A DNA stretch of 49,255 bases from an uncultured Desulfovibrio sp. (GTDB lineage Bacteria > Desulfobacterota > Desulfovibrionia > Desulfovibrionales > Desulfovibrionaceae): positions 1-49,255 of the forward strand of contig CALVHG010000013.1 of the NCBI GenBank assembly GCA_944327285.1. The letters run 5' to 3'. This document shows, in pieces, positions 8,783 to 16,919 of this stretch; the stretch's first letter is position 1; the number at the start of each line of letters is the position of its first letter. A model generated the notes under the pieces. It saw only the letters and a list, made by a program, of their open reading frames with translations. It searched no databases and was not told the DNA's origin. The position numbers were made by a program, and so were the translations under genes.

Positions 8783-9721
8783 TTATCCCCGCCGCTGCTC
8801 GTGATCCAGATACCAGCGATAGGTGTCCCGGATGCCCTCTTCAAGGGAAATACGCGCTTTCCAGCCCAGCGCATGCAGCTTTGTCAAATCCAGCAGTTTG
8901 CGCGGCGTGCCGTCCGGCTTGGACGTATCCTGTATGATTTTTCCCTGATAGCCGACAATGTTGGCTATCAGCCGCGCCAGGTCGGCAATGCTGATTTCTT
9001 CTCCGCTACCGATATTCACAATTTCGTCATCGTCGTAGGTCTCCATGAGATACAGGCAGGCGTCGGCCATATCGTCAACATGGAGAAATTCGCGCAAGGC
9101 GGCGCCTGTGCCCCAGATGCGGACTTCCGGGGCCTGCGCCAGACGCGCTTCATGGAAGCGGCGCAGCAGGGCGGGCAGCACATGAGAGTTTTCCGGATGG
9201 AAATTGTCCTGCGGACCGTACAAATTGGTCGGCATGACGGATACGGCGGAAAAGCCGTACTGCCGGTGATAGGCCTGGCACATTTTGATGCCCGCGATTT
9301 TGGCAATGGCGTAACTGTCGTTGGTCGGTTCGAGCGGACCGGAAAGCAGGCAGGATTCCGGCATGGGCTGGGGGGCAAACTTGGGATAGATGCAGGATGA
9401 TCCCAGGAAAAGGAGTTTTTTGACGCCGTACTGGCGCGCGGATTCGATGACGTTCGTCTGGATCTGCAAATTGTTGCATATAAAGTCGGCGGGATAACTG
9501 GCGTTAGCGTAGATTCCCCCCACGTGGGCCGCCGCCAGCAGGACATATTCGGGACGCTCTTTCTCAAAAAAGCGTTCGACATCCGCCTGACGCCGCAGAT
9601 CCAGCTCGGCATGAGTGCGCGTTAAGATGTCTGTGTGACCCTTGCGCTGCAATGCGCGCAGAAGAGCGGAGCCGACAAGCCCTCTGTGGCCTGCCAGATA
9701 GATGCGAGCATTTTTTTCCAT
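8783..9721 (-). CDS. fcl: GDP-L-fucose synthase
   Basis: Also known as wcaG. This 312-aa short-chain dehydrogenase epimerises and reduces GDP-4-keto-6-deoxymannose to GDP-L-fucose with NADPH. The nucleotide-binding motif GHRGLVGSA is at 11-19, the catalytic Ser lies in LGSSCIYP (about 106-113), and the YxxxK pair is in YAIAK (137-141). The [11 protein letters not shown] and [10 protein letters not shown] segments are typical of the family. The gene follows gmd by about 20 bp and catalyses the next step of the same pathway. Confidence 0.95.
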   Translation of the reverse strand: MEKNARIYLAGHRGLVGSALLRALQRKGHTDILTRTHAELDLRRQADVERFFEKERPEYVLLAAAHVGGIYANASYPADFICNNLQIQTNVIESARQYGVKKLLFLGSSCIYPKFAPQPMPESCLLSGPLEPTNDSYAIAKIAGIKMCQAYHRQYGFSAVSVMPTNLYGPQDNFHPENSHVLPALLRRFHEARLAQAPEVRIWGTGAALREFLHVDDMADACLYLMETYDDDEIVNIGSGEEISIADLARLIANIVGYQGKIIQDTSKPDGTPRKLLDLTKLHALGWKARISLEEGIRDTYRWYLDHEQRRG

Positions 9722-9741
9722 TGCGAGAACCGCCTTGTGAT

Positions 9742-10890
9742 TTATCGTTCCGCAGAGTTGTGGAGCTGAAAACCGGCCTGCACAATGGCCGTGTCCCGAA
9801 GGGCCAGCTGCAAATCTTCGCGCACCATTTCGCTTACCATTTCCTCAAAGGAAATACGCGGTTCCCAGCCCAGTTCGCGGGCGGCCCTGGAAGGATCGCC
9901 CAGCAGGGTTTCCACCTCTGTGGGGCGGAAATACCGCGGCGACACGCGCACGATGCAGTCGCCCGGCTTGAGATGGCATGTCACGGGCTGATTGCCGCAG
10001 AGCTCCGCCAGACGCGCGCTGTCTATCTGCGCGACAAGCGCCTGTTCGTCCAGACCCGTTCCCCGCCATTCGAGCGTGAGGCCCAGCTCTTCGGCGGCCC
10101 TGTTCACAAAGTCGCGCACGGAGAACTGGCGTCCCGTGGCGATGACATAGTCGCGGGGGGCGTCCTGCTGCAACATCAGCCACTGCATGCGCACATAGTC
10201 CGCCGCGTGCCCCCAGTCCCGGAGGGCGGACAGGTTGCCGAGCGCCAGACTGCCGTCCAGGCCGAGCACCATACGGGCGAGGCCGCGGGTAATCTTGCGC
10301 GTGACAAAGGTTTCGCCGCGCAGCGGGGATTCGTGGTTGAACAGAATGCCGTTACAGGCATACATCCCGTAAGCCTCGCGATAGTTGACGCATATCCAGT
10401 AGGCATAGAGCTTGGCGCAGGCATACGGGCTGCGCGGATAAAACGGCGTCGTCTCTTTCTGAGGCGTTTCCTGCACGAGGCCAAAGAGTTCCGAAGTGGA
10501 GGCCTGATAAAAGCGCGTTTTTTGCGTCAGGCCGAGAATGCGAATGGCTTCCAGAATGCGCAGCGGTCCCAGCGCGTCAACTTCCGCCGTGTATTCCGGC
10601 TGATCAAAGCTGACTTTGACATGACTCTGGGCCGCCAGATTATAAATTTCGTCCGGCTGAATTTCCTGCACAAGACGTATCAGATTCGCGGAGTCCGTCA
10701 GATCGCCGTAGTGCAGCTGAAAACGTTCCGGCTTATGATGCCAGGTGTCATACAGACCGTCGATGCGTTCCGTGTTGAACAGGGAAGAGCGCCGCTTGAT
10801 GCCGTGCACGGCATAGCCTTTTTCAAGAAGAAAGCGCGCCAGATAGGCGCCGTCCTGTCCCGTAATGCCAGTGATCAGAGCTGTTTTCAT
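9742..10890 (-). CDS. gmd: GDP-mannose 4,6-dehydratase
   Basis: Converts GDP-mannose to GDP-4-keto-6-deoxymannose, the first committed step to GDP-L-fucose; 382 aa. The NADP motif [11 protein letters not shown] is at 8-18, the catalytic S/T region QASTSELFG at about 129-137, and YACAK (156-160) gives the Tyr/Lys pair. The tetramer and NADP-binding segment [12 protein letters not shown] is conserved. It is the first gene of a minus-strand set with fcl and manC. With the facing manB, all enzymes from mannose-6-phosphate to GDP-L-fucose are present; no glycosyltransferase is nearby. Confidence 0.95.
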   Translation of the reverse strand: MKTALITGITGQDGAYLARFLLEKGYAVHGIKRRSSLFNTERIDGLYDTWHHKPERFQLHYGDLTDSANLIRLVQEIQPDEIYNLAAQSHVKVSFDQPEYTAEVDALGPLRILEAIRILGLTQKTRFYQASTSELFGLVQETPQKETTPFYPRSPYACAKLYAYWICVNYREAYGMYACNGILFNHESPLRGETFVTRKITRGLARMVLGLDGSLALGNLSALRDWGHAADYVRMQWLMLQQDAPRDYVIATGRQFSVRDFVNRAAEELGLTLEWRGTGLDEQALVAQIDSARLAELCGNQPVTCHLKPGDCIVRVSPRYFRPTEVETLLGDPSRAARELGWEPRISFEEMVSEMVREDLQLALRDTAIVQAGFQLHNSAER

Positions 10891-11178
10891 AAGATTGGTG
10901 TGGGTAAGAGTTTTTCGCGGGGAATCGTATTCTACATGAATGTCGAGCAGCGGGACACAGGAAAAATATTCAGTTATTCTGAATTGTTATCTGGCGTTTG
11001 TCTGGAATCGCTCATATCGGCCTGCCGTCGGCTCCTTGTGTGCCGCCATGCGTCCGGCCCCGTATGGAAAACAGGAAATTTTTGTCCGCGCGCATGCCCC
11101 GGCAACATCAAAAAGATGACAATGCAAATTTATTGCCAACATCTTGAAGACGCGGGAGAAGGCCGTTCCGCCGCGCAA

Positions 11179-11326
11179 TAGAGCGTTTCAACTTTGAAAA
11201 AGGTGAAACGCGAGGCGGCGGCACAGCGCCGCCCGGCCCAAAGTGAGCGGAAAAACTGCGCTTTTTCCGCGAAACGACAGGCCGTATGGTTTGGAATGCG
11301 AAGCATTTCAAACTGAAATTGCTCTA
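11179..11326. repeat. Family-1 repeat, full copy
   Basis: 148 bp bounded by TAGAGC and GCTCTA. The interior contains GAAAAAGGTGAAACGCGAG, then GGCCCAAAGTGAGCGG, a CTTTTTCCGCGAAACGACAG block and GGCCGTATGGTTTGGAATG. The same blocks recur at 12.1, 28.5, 31.4 and 47.0 kb. No transposase is encoded, so it resembles a miniature inverted-repeat or REP-like element. Confidence 0.8.
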
Positions 11327-11352
11327 GAGCGCTTTGCCTCTGAAAAAGGCAA
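11325..11352. repeat. Family-1 end fragment
   Basis: A second TAGAGC end starts in the last bases of the full copy (shared CTAGAGC) and continues GCTTTGCCTCTGAAAAAGGC before similarity is lost, so a full copy and a truncated copy are abutted. Confidence 0.5.
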
Positions 11353-11539
11353 AACGCGAGAGCCGAAGACGAAGTGAGGATGGCGGGGCCCTGCGACGTT
11401 CGCGCGCTTCTGCGAAGGCGCGCGGGACAGTCAGCCGCTTACGTCAGCGCGTCCGATGGGCTTCCGCTTCCCGGAGCGCCCTTGCGCCAGGCATTGCGCC
11501 TGTGCGCCGTCACGCATCCGGGCGAAGCGCAATTCGTTC

Positions 11540-11992
11540 TTATAATTTTTTGAGCAGTGACAGAAGATATTTTATTGGTCTTACTACAATCATATTTGTG
11601 AATTTTACGACGTAAGGAAATACGAGACCTTCAATAAACAGAAGAGCGCAAAAAAAGCAAAATCCTTTGACATCCTCCGGGGACGGCCAGTTTTCAAAGC
11701 TTCCCGGTGCGGGCACGGCGGTTGCATCAGGCGGCATTTGCAGCTTTAGCGCCAGAATCGCCAGGCCGCAGCCGCCAACGAAAAGCAGTATGTGCCGAAT
11801 CCCCGTAAAGCGCAGTAAAAACATAAGTTGCAGCCCGAAAAAATTCCCAAAGAACAATCCCAGGGCGTCATGCTCGCAATGTAAATACCATTTCATATTA
11901 TAGACTATGATTATGGAAGAGAAGAAATTACAGGCGACAGCGAGCGCAAGCAGCAGGAGCATGGCCCTGATGAAAAACGAAAGTATTTTCAT
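11540..11992 (-). CDS. Hypothetical integral membrane protein
   Basis: 150 aa with about four hydrophobic segments: MKILSFFIRAMLLLLALAVA at the N-terminus, FFGLQLMFLLRFTG, HILLFVGGCGLAILALKL, and CFFCALLFIEGLVFPYVVKF near the C-terminus, ending in a basic tail. I do not recognise the family. The start at 11,992 is the first ATG before the hydrophobic N-terminus; a longer form beginning 12 codons upstream is possible and neither has a strong ribosome site. It lies just outside the island between repeat copies, so it may be an older insertion. Confidence 0.6.
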   Translation of the reverse strand: MKILSFFIRAMLLLLALAVACNFFSSIIIVYNMKWYLHCEHDALGLFFGNFFGLQLMFLLRFTGIRHILLFVGGCGLAILALKLQMPPDATAVPAPGSFENWPSPEDVKGFCFFCALLFIEGLVFPYVVKFTNMIVVRPIKYLLSLLKKL

Positions 11993-12040
11993 TACTTTGT
12001 GCAGCTGACCATGCGTTCCGTCGGGCATAGACGAGCTCCC

Positions 12041-12178
12041 GGAGCCTTTTCAGTGTGAAGCGCCTGGCATTGCGAACCATACGGACTGTTGTTTCGGGAA
12101 AAGGCGTTTTTTCGTTTGCTTCGGGCCGGGCAGTGTGCCGCCTTGCTATGTGCCTTTTTCAAGAGGCAAAACGCTCTA
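12041..12178. repeat. Family-1 repeat, diverged full copy
   Basis: 138 bp in opposite orientation to the 11,179 copy. It begins GGAGCCTTTTCAGTGTG, contains AACCATACGGACTGTTGTTTCG and GGGCCGGGCAGTGTGCCGCC, and ends CAAAACGCTCTA. It lies 65 bp outside the island's left attachment repeat. Confidence 0.75.
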
Positions 12179-12185
12179 AAATGCG

Positions 12186-12220
12186 AAAAGTCCGCGTCGC
12201 TCAAGGCTTCGCGGACTTTT
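12186..12220 (-). terminator. Stem-loop terminator, probably the original tRNA-Ser terminator
   Basis: An 11-bp perfect stem (AAAAGTCCGCG at 12,186-12,196 with CGCGGACTTTT at 12,210-12,220). It reads as a terminator on the minus strand, followed by TTTTCGCATTTT. Before integration it would have lain about 25 bp past the CCA end of the minus-strand tRNA-Ser gene, now 23 kb away. It could act in both directions. Confidence 0.65.
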
Positions 12221-12243
12221 TGGGACTTCTTTGAAAGAATGTA

Positions 12244-12264
12244 TGGCGGAGAGGGTGGGATTCG
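12244..12264. repeat. Left attachment site repeat (tRNA-Ser 3' end copy)
   Basis: These 21 bases (starting TGGCGGAGAGGG) are identical, in the same orientation, to 35,382-35,402, the last 21 bases of the tRNA-Ser(CGA) gene including CCA and part of the T-arm. Sequences diverge immediately on both sides. This is the duplication expected from tyrosine-recombinase integration into a tRNA 3' end. Confidence 0.9.
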
Positions 12265-12424
12265 GGGATATCTCACTTAACTCATTGATTTTTATTGGTT
12301 GAAAAAAATTCGACCTGCATGAAATGTATCCAACAATCGGGGAAAAATCAATTCTAAAACCCGCCAAAAACGACAGGGAGCACAAATCGCATGTTGCCCG
12401 ACTTTCAAACTTGCGAGAAGTCAA

Positions 12425-12451
12425 AGAGGCGGGAATCCCATTCCCGCCTCT
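12425..12451 (-). terminator. Terminator of the CobS/CobT operon
   Basis: A 12-bp perfect stem (AGAGGCGGGAAT with ATTCCCGCCTCT) and a 3-base loop, followed on the minus strand by TTTGACTTCT. It lies 15 bp after the stop of the 25-aa ORF that ends the minus-strand operon. The T-tract is short but the stem is strong. Confidence 0.65.
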
Positions 12452-12465
12452 CGACATCTTAATGC

Positions 12466-12543
12466 CTAACTCTGGTCATCCATCTTTTCTTTTACGACTT
12501 CAAGAACAGCGATGACGATGGGAATCCATGTAGTCCAGCTCAT
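12466..12543 (-). CDS. Tiny hydrophobic protein, 25 aa
   Basis: A short ORF beginning MSWTTWIPIVIAVLEVV and ending KEKMDDQS: one amphipathic or membrane-spanning helix with a charged C-terminus. Support: a strong Shine-Dalgarno (TAGGAGG, 6 bases before ATG), immediate coupling to the 36-aa ORF upstream (whose TAG stop is part of that ribosome site), and a terminator 15 bp downstream. A 7-bp hairpin (AGCAGCG/CGCTGCT) lies just upstream of the ribosome site. Size and composition resemble small membrane-active peptides, but I find no specific family. Could be a toxin-like peptide or a membrane regulator. Confidence 0.55.
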   Translation of the reverse strand: MSWTTWIPIVIAVLEVVKEKMDDQS

Positions 12544-12553
12544 AAAAGGCCTC

Positions 12554-12664
12554 CTAGTTTGTTAGCAGCGCGATCCGCTGCTTTCGGCTGAGGAAATAGG
12601 GAGTTGCTTTCGAGGTGAACAAGGTACTGCCAATCTCTCCTCGAACAAGATCAAATGGGATCAT
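12554..12664 (-). CDS. Small coupled ORF, 36 aa
   Basis: Starts with ATG overlapping the stop of the VWA gene (TAATG, 12,662-12,666) and ends in a TAG that is part of the ribosome site of the 25-aa ORF. The predicted peptide begins MIPFDLVRGEIG and ends RKQRIALLTN: basic at the end and not strongly hydrophobic. The two junctions suggest translational coupling along the operon end. It may be a real small protein or only a bridge that keeps ribosomes moving to the next start. Confidence 0.4.
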   Translation of the reverse strand: MIPFDLVRGEIGSTLFTSKATPYFLSRKQRIALLTN

Positions 12665-14331
12665 TATGCCAGTCCTTCCCTGAGCAGGGCTTGCTGGAGT
12701 AATGAAAACATGGCAGCAGGCAATTCAGGAAGACGGTGGATCACTTCGCTCTTTTTAGGAAGGATGTCTTCGATTGCACGGCTCATGATACCAATGCCGT
12801 AAATTTCTATGCCCAATTTGTCCCCTTGCTCCAGTGCTTGTTTGCAGATATCCGCATCCGAAGGATAACCGTCTGTCAGGATAAGAATCAGCTTTCTTTC
12901 CTCCTTTTGCAGAATCAGCGTCTGGAGTACCCACCAGAGTGCCGCCCCAAGCGGTGTGTCCCCGGCAGCACCAATCTGAAAATTATCTGACAGGGCATTT
13001 CCATGCTGCAGAATGGGAATCACATCTGAAGTTTGTGTTGCAGGAAACGCTGTTACAGCGGGATTGATCCGGGGAATCAGGCTCAGAGTCTGTGCCATTG
13101 CGTAGCATGACTGTCGTGCCAGTTCGATGGCCTGTCCTCGCATACTTCCGCTTGTGTCCAGCAGGATATGTACCGCAGTGTTTATTCCCTTCCGTACCGA
13201 GAATGAGCGAAAGACTTTGGGATTGCCCGTTGAAAGTCGATACAGAGAAGCGGCGTGCAGTTGGCCCCGACGCCCGATATGCGTCCTTTGGAGGCATCTT
13301 GCCTGCAGCAATGCCTGCAGGCGTACCCGCAAGGCCACGCTCTCTCTGAGGGCCTTCTGTCGTTCAAAAGCGTCTAGTTTTGGCAGTGTTTTCTGGCGTG
13401 CGGAAGCAACGGTAATACCTTTGGATATTCCCTGCTGCAGTTCTTCGATCGCCATTGCCAGACGTTCTCCCAAGTTCTGCGGAAGTTCCTCCTCTTTACG
13501 CACGAACAGCGATTCGATGGACTCCATTGCCCCTTGAGAGATATCCGTATCCTTTTTCTCTCCCATCCCGTAGCTATCCGACTGAGATTGTTTTTGGCTT
13601 TCTTCCTTTGGGGGGTGACATCTGTTCTCTCCAGCGTTTTTTGCCCTCCCTTTTCCCTGCGGAGAGACTTTTTGCTGCCTATCTTTTGCAGAGCTGCGCG
13701 GTTGACTCTGCTTCATCCATTGGAGAATACAGCGTACCAAATCCCGGGCATAGCGAATGGCACTCCTTGTATCCGGGCAGTGAGCCTGTACCCTCTCCAG
13801 TATTGCATCCATATCTTTACGAATCCCGGGAAAACACCTTTCAAGAAAGCACCCAGCGGCATTTCCGGCAGCAGCAACTTGTCTGACATCCCAAGATCTT
13901 ACCGTAAGAATGACGTAATCCACGATTGCTGTGGCGGCATCCTGCTCGTTGGCAGGAGGAGTCCATGAGGAAAAGAGCGTCTGGATCATCCTGTGCAGAT
14001 TTTCCCGACAACCGGGATAGAGAGCGGACAAGCAGTTTTCTACCCGCCAATCCTCAATGGCATTGAAAAGCGTATGCGTGAGAGGCGGGAGGCTGGCCTG
14101 ACGTATATCTTCAAAATTCGTATGCCGAATATGGGCAGATTCGTGGTCGATATAACTGCGAACCTGTTCCACAACGGCGGTATCATTTTCAGGAGCCATT
14201 TGGGGAAGATGGATGATCTGTCCATTCGTATAGGCAGAAGCTCCGCCGATTTTTACCTGTATTCCGTAGCGATGCCCCAGGACAGAAGCAAGAAGGGGCA
14301 GGCTGTTGAGAATATCCTTTTGCCGAATCAT
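12664..14331 (-). CDS. CobT-like VWA-domain protein with HExxH motif
   Basis: 555 aa. The N-terminal part carries an HExxH motif (HESAH, 63-67), suggesting a zinc-binding, protease-like fold. A low-complexity hydrophilic linker rich in Q, K and S follows (about 205-260). A C-terminal von Willebrand A domain has the MIDAS motif DTSGSMRG (about 389-396) and TDGYPSD later. This is the CobT-like layout, named for the cobaltochelatase subunit; plasmid and phage forms work with a CobS-like AAA+ ATPase and have no link to cobalamin. The partner ATPase is two genes upstream with DUF3150 between. No cobalamin gene is near. Confidence 0.85.
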   Translation of the reverse strand: MIRQKDILNSLPLLASVLGHRYGIQVKIGGASAYTNGQIIHLPQMAPENDTAVVEQVRSYIDHESAHIRHTNFEDIRQASLPPLTHTLFNAIEDWRVENCLSALYPGCRENLHRMIQTLFSSWTPPANEQDAATAIVDYVILTVRSWDVRQVAAAGNAAGCFLERCFPGIRKDMDAILERVQAHCPDTRSAIRYARDLVRCILQWMKQSQPRSSAKDRQQKVSPQGKGRAKNAGENRCHPPKEESQKQSQSDSYGMGEKKDTDISQGAMESIESLFVRKEEELPQNLGERLAMAIEELQQGISKGITVASARQKTLPKLDAFERQKALRESVALRVRLQALLQARCLQRTHIGRRGQLHAASLYRLSTGNPKVFRSFSVRKGINTAVHILLDTSGSMRGQAIELARQSCYAMAQTLSLIPRINPAVTAFPATQTSDVIPILQHGNALSDNFQIGAAGDTPLGAALWWVLQTLILQKEERKLILILTDGYPSDADICKQALEQGDKLGIEIYGIGIMSRAIEDILPKKSEVIHRLPELPAAMFSLLQQALLREGLA

Positions 14332-14349
14332 GATTCCTCCAAAGGAAAA

Positions 14350-14369
14350 GGGACCGACTTGTCGGTCCC
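14350..14369 (-). terminator. Intercistronic stem-loop before the VWA gene
   Basis: A 9-bp perfect stem (GGGACCGAC/GTCGGTCCC) with a 2-base gap, followed on the minus strand by CTTTTCC. It sits in the 54-bp gap between the DUF3150 and VWA genes, so it is more likely an attenuator or RNA-processing hairpin than a full stop. Confidence 0.5.
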
Positions 14370-14385
14370 TTCCCTGTCTTCCATG

Positions 14386-15384
14386 TTACCACAAACCCAT
14401 GCTTGGGAGTTGTTCCGAAGGTTGCTGCTCCGTCAGGATGGACGGCAGAACCGGCTCATCCGAGGGGGCTTCTTTTTCTTGCCACAAAACCTGTGATGAA
14501 GGCTGAAGGAGGGAATCCAGAACAGAGTTTGCCTCTTGTCCAGCCATGAGCCTGCTGGCGTGACTGAGCAAGTCGTCCCGGGTCCTCAGCAGGCTGATGA
14601 GCCCCTGCAGCAGGAGAAGATCCGTTCCTCCGATATTCCCCCTGGCAGGCATACGTTGCAGGGTTGCCTGAATAATATCCGTGACGGGTGTTACATGCGG
14701 CTCAATGAAGCTCAAACCTACCAGCTTGTCATACAGGGTTTTCAAGGGGGACAGGGCCCTGTGCGTGACTTCGTTCTTGCCCGCGTAGATTTTGTGCCAC
14801 ATGTCTTCAGCGGAACGCGCAATTTCCTGAAAGAGCGTACTTCCGAGTTGTGTCACCTCTTCTTCAAGTCCTGCTTGAATGTTTTCAGATTCAGATGAGG
14901 TTCGTGCCAGCGGTGCTACTTTGAACATCTGCCAGCGGAAATTGATGCGAGAACGGACGTAGTCTGATCCTACCGTAGAGTTACGGATAATTTCACTCCA
15001 CTGGCTGTGTCTGGCAATCCAGGTCTGGATGGAGGCATCGTAATCAGCAAGAAAAGCCTCTTTGGCCTGCAGAAATTCATCGCGAATTTTGATGAGTTCC
15101 TGCACTACGCGTTCGGCCTTGTCTTCTGGGAGGGCCCAGCCGGACATAAAACGGATGCCGTGGCGATCCAGATAGTTGACAGCGCGGCTCTTCAGAGTGG
15201 CAAAAACCTTGATCGTCTCAGGATCTGCAATCCTCTTGGATCCAAGAGAAGCCAGATCTTCGGGAGGCAATTCTGCACCGCCAAGGTCTTCAAGGGTCAT
15301 CTTCTTCCGGGCTGACCAGAGTGTAACGTCAAGGTTGAGCGCCAGCAGACTATCCAGAATCTTGATATCAGATTTGATTTCCAT
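14386..15384 (-). CDS. DUF3150 domain protein
   Basis: 332 aa. The N-terminal stretch LNLDVTLWSARKKMTLEDL, then LPPEDLASLGSKRIADPE and a DRHGIRFMSGWALPED segment, match the DUF3150 pattern as I remember it from conjugative elements. The rest is mostly helical and hydrophilic with a Q/P/S-rich C-terminal tail, and no catalytic motif is visible. DUF3150 genes are usually found between CobS-like and CobT-like genes, exactly as here, which suggests a structural or adaptor role in the AAA/VWA complex. It starts 9 bp after the CobS-like gene. Confidence 0.8.
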   Translation of the reverse strand: MEIKSDIKILDSLLALNLDVTLWSARKKMTLEDLGGAELPPEDLASLGSKRIADPETIKVFATLKSRAVNYLDRHGIRFMSGWALPEDKAERVVQELIKIRDEFLQAKEAFLADYDASIQTWIARHSQWSEIIRNSTVGSDYVRSRINFRWQMFKVAPLARTSSESENIQAGLEEEVTQLGSTLFQEIARSAEDMWHKIYAGKNEVTHRALSPLKTLYDKLVGLSFIEPHVTPVTDIIQATLQRMPARGNIGGTDLLLLQGLISLLRTRDDLLSHASRLMAGQEANSVLDSLLQPSSQVLWQEKEAPSDEPVLPSILTEQQPSEQLPSMGLW

Positions 15385-15393
15385 AAATTTCTC

Positions 15394-16401
15394 CTATTCG
15401 CCGGGAGTCGTTGTTTCCTGCGTATCCTGAGGGATAAACATGCGTTGCACCAGTTCGTGCAGCATGGCCCGGGTTTCCCGCGAAGCACGGAAGGCCAGAG
15501 CCCGATCCAGTGCGTATCCAACGGGCTGAATGCCCTGTCGTGCGAGAGGCTGATAGCGCAGCGTCAGTTCTCCCCAGCGCAGGAGGCTGCGCGTGGAAAA
15601 GGTGATTTCGATGGAGTGCGTCGGAGTTGTGGAATTCTCTTCTCCCATAAACATCCTTCTCACCTCATTTGCGAAATCCACCATTGTTTCACGGCATTTT
15701 GCAGGCAGGGAGGGGAAACGGTCTGCAAGCAGAGAACATTCAATTTCTCTGGATGGATAGTTCATTTCACAGAGAATAAAGCGATCCAGAAATGCCAGAT
15801 TCTGACGTTGGGTTCCCTGATACAGACCAGTGTCGTCCCCGCCCCCATTCGTATTGGCCGTAGCCACAAAGCGAAACATGGGATGAGGCAGTATCAGTTC
15901 TCCTCCATTCTCGGGTATGCAAAGAGGTGCACCATCGAGGATGCTATTCAGTCCGGCAGCAATTTCAGGGGACGCCAGGTCGATCTCATTGAGAAGCAGA
16001 ATGGCTCCATAGCGCATGGCAAGGGCAAGGGGGCCGTATTCAAAAATCATGTTCCCGTTTTGCACTGCCAGATGACCAATCAGATCCGAAAACTCCAGCC
16101 TGCCGTGCCCTGTGACTTCAAAGACAGGATAGGAAAGACGGGCTGCCAGTTGCTTCAGGCAACTTGTTTTCCCGGCTCCCGAAGGGCCATAAATGTACAG
16201 AGGATCGTGCATATTCAAAAACCAGACGACAATATCCCGGCTGGATTCATGCAGGATGTAATGCGGATCGAGCTTGGGCGTATAGGCCGAAGGGCGGTCA
16301 TAGCCCCTGACAAGGGTTCCAGAGGATTTGCCGCTGAAAATCTGGCCCGCATCAAAGTCCACAGGTTGCAGGCCCGAAAGTTCCTCGTGAAGGTCTGACA
16401 T
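15394..16401 (-). CDS. CobS-like AAA+ ATPase
   Basis: 335-aa AAA+ protein of the dynein-related/MoxR (AAA_5) class. Walker A GPSGAGKTS (72-80), Walker B LLLNEID (135-141, Asn in place of the usual Asp before Glu), sensor region FVATANT (178-184) and an Arg-rich end of the core (FLDRFILCEM) are visible. By family it should form a hexameric ring that remodels a target with the VWA protein, whose MIDAS contacts the ring. The ribosome site AAGGAG lies 10 bases before the ATG, directly after a strong hairpin. Asn in Walker B also occurs, I believe, in other plasmid/phage CobS-like proteins, so I do not call it inactive. Confidence 0.88.
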   Translation of the reverse strand: MSDLHEELSGLQPVDFDAGQIFSGKSSGTLVRGYDRPSAYTPKLDPHYILHESSRDIVVWFLNMHDPLYIYGPSGAGKTSCLKQLAARLSYPVFEVTGHGRLEFSDLIGHLAVQNGNMIFEYGPLALAMRYGAILLLNEIDLASPEIAAGLNSILDGAPLCIPENGGELILPHPMFRFVATANTNGGGDDTGLYQGTQRQNLAFLDRFILCEMNYPSREIECSLLADRFPSLPAKCRETMVDFANEVRRMFMGEENSTTPTHSIEITFSTRSLLRWGELTLRYQPLARQGIQPVGYALDRALAFRASRETRAMLHELVQRMFIPQDTQETTTPGE

Positions 16402-16419
16402 GAAAAGCTCCTTATAAAA

Positions 16420-16453
16420 GGAAATCGGCTCTCCGAGAGGAGAGCCGATTTCC
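16420..16453 (-). terminator. Intercistronic 15-bp hairpin before the CobS-like gene
   Basis: A perfect 15-bp stem (GGAAATCGGCTCTCC with its complement) around a 4-base loop, followed on the minus strand by TTTTAT and then the AAGGAG ribosome site of the CobS-like gene. It has the form of a rho-independent terminator yet lies inside an apparent operon, so it could attenuate downstream expression. Confidence 0.65.
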
Positions 16454-16509
16454 GCATGTGAATGCAGTCCGCTGCATTTCTTGTCTGTTTATGAGTTTTA
16501 TCGTAGCGT

Positions 16510-16905
16510 CTACGCCGAAGTCTCAACAGAATTTTTGTCAGAAAGGGGCACGTCAAAATAGATACTGCGACTCAAGCCCATTTTGAATGTATTATCCCAG
16601 CAGTCGCCGGAGATGAAAACATCATCATGTTCCTCGCCGATGCGTAGAAAATAGAAGTCCTCATCTGGCATAATCTTCAGGCACGTTTCCAGCCAGTCAA
16701 TTTCCCGAAATTCGGGATACCACTTTATCCATTCCCAAGTCCAAAGATGATCTCCGTTGGAGGCAGTATGCTGGCTGTCTGCACTCGACAACAGATCTTC
16801 AATTTCGCTCCGTAGCTCCTTATCCTCAACGGCTGTCAGTGCCACCTCCAGCTGTTCAAATCCCTTTTTCGTCAGCACAAGGCCAATTTCAGAATAATAT
16901 CCCAT
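16510..16905 (-). CDS. Hypothetical protein, MGYYSE-type
   Basis: 131-aa acidic soluble protein. It starts MGYYSEIGLVLTKKGFEQL, which resembles small phage/plasmid proteins with a similar MGYY(S/T) opening, then has a tryptophan-rich middle (DHLWTWEWIKWYPEF) and DEDFYFLRIGEEHDDVFISG. No known enzyme motif. It starts 14 bp after the nuclease gene stop, whose TAAGGAG supplies the ribosome site. Function unknown; its position in the recombination operon suggests an accessory role. Confidence 0.75.
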   Translation of the reverse strand: MGYYSEIGLVLTKKGFEQLEVALTAVEDKELRSEIEDLLSSADSQHTASNGDHLWTWEWIKWYPEFREIDWLETCLKIMPDEDFYFLRIGEEHDDVFISGDCWDNTFKMGLSRSIYFDVPLSDKNSVETSA

Positions 16906-16919
16906 TGAAATATATCTCC

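Larger units (their letters stand above)
10891..11539. other. Intergenic region with repeats, no supported gene
   Basis: 650 bp between gmd and a small membrane protein. It holds upstream sequence of gmd (AT-rich near 10,960), a full family-1 repeat and an adjoining family-1 end. The rest (about 11,350-11,535) is GC-rich with no coding pattern I can support on either strand. Confidence 0.6.

Noticed and set aside
11108..11311. 67-codon minus-strand frame across a family-1 repeat
   Set aside because: It lies mostly within repeat sequence and changes with it at other copies; similar frames in the 28.5, 31.4 and 47.0 kb copies are also repeat-derived.
12664..16401. Cobaltochelatase CobS/CobT for cobalamin synthesis
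   Set aside because: No CobN or other cobalamin gene is present, the pair is interrupted by DUF3150 and lies in a mobile island next to recombination genes; only the fold is shared.
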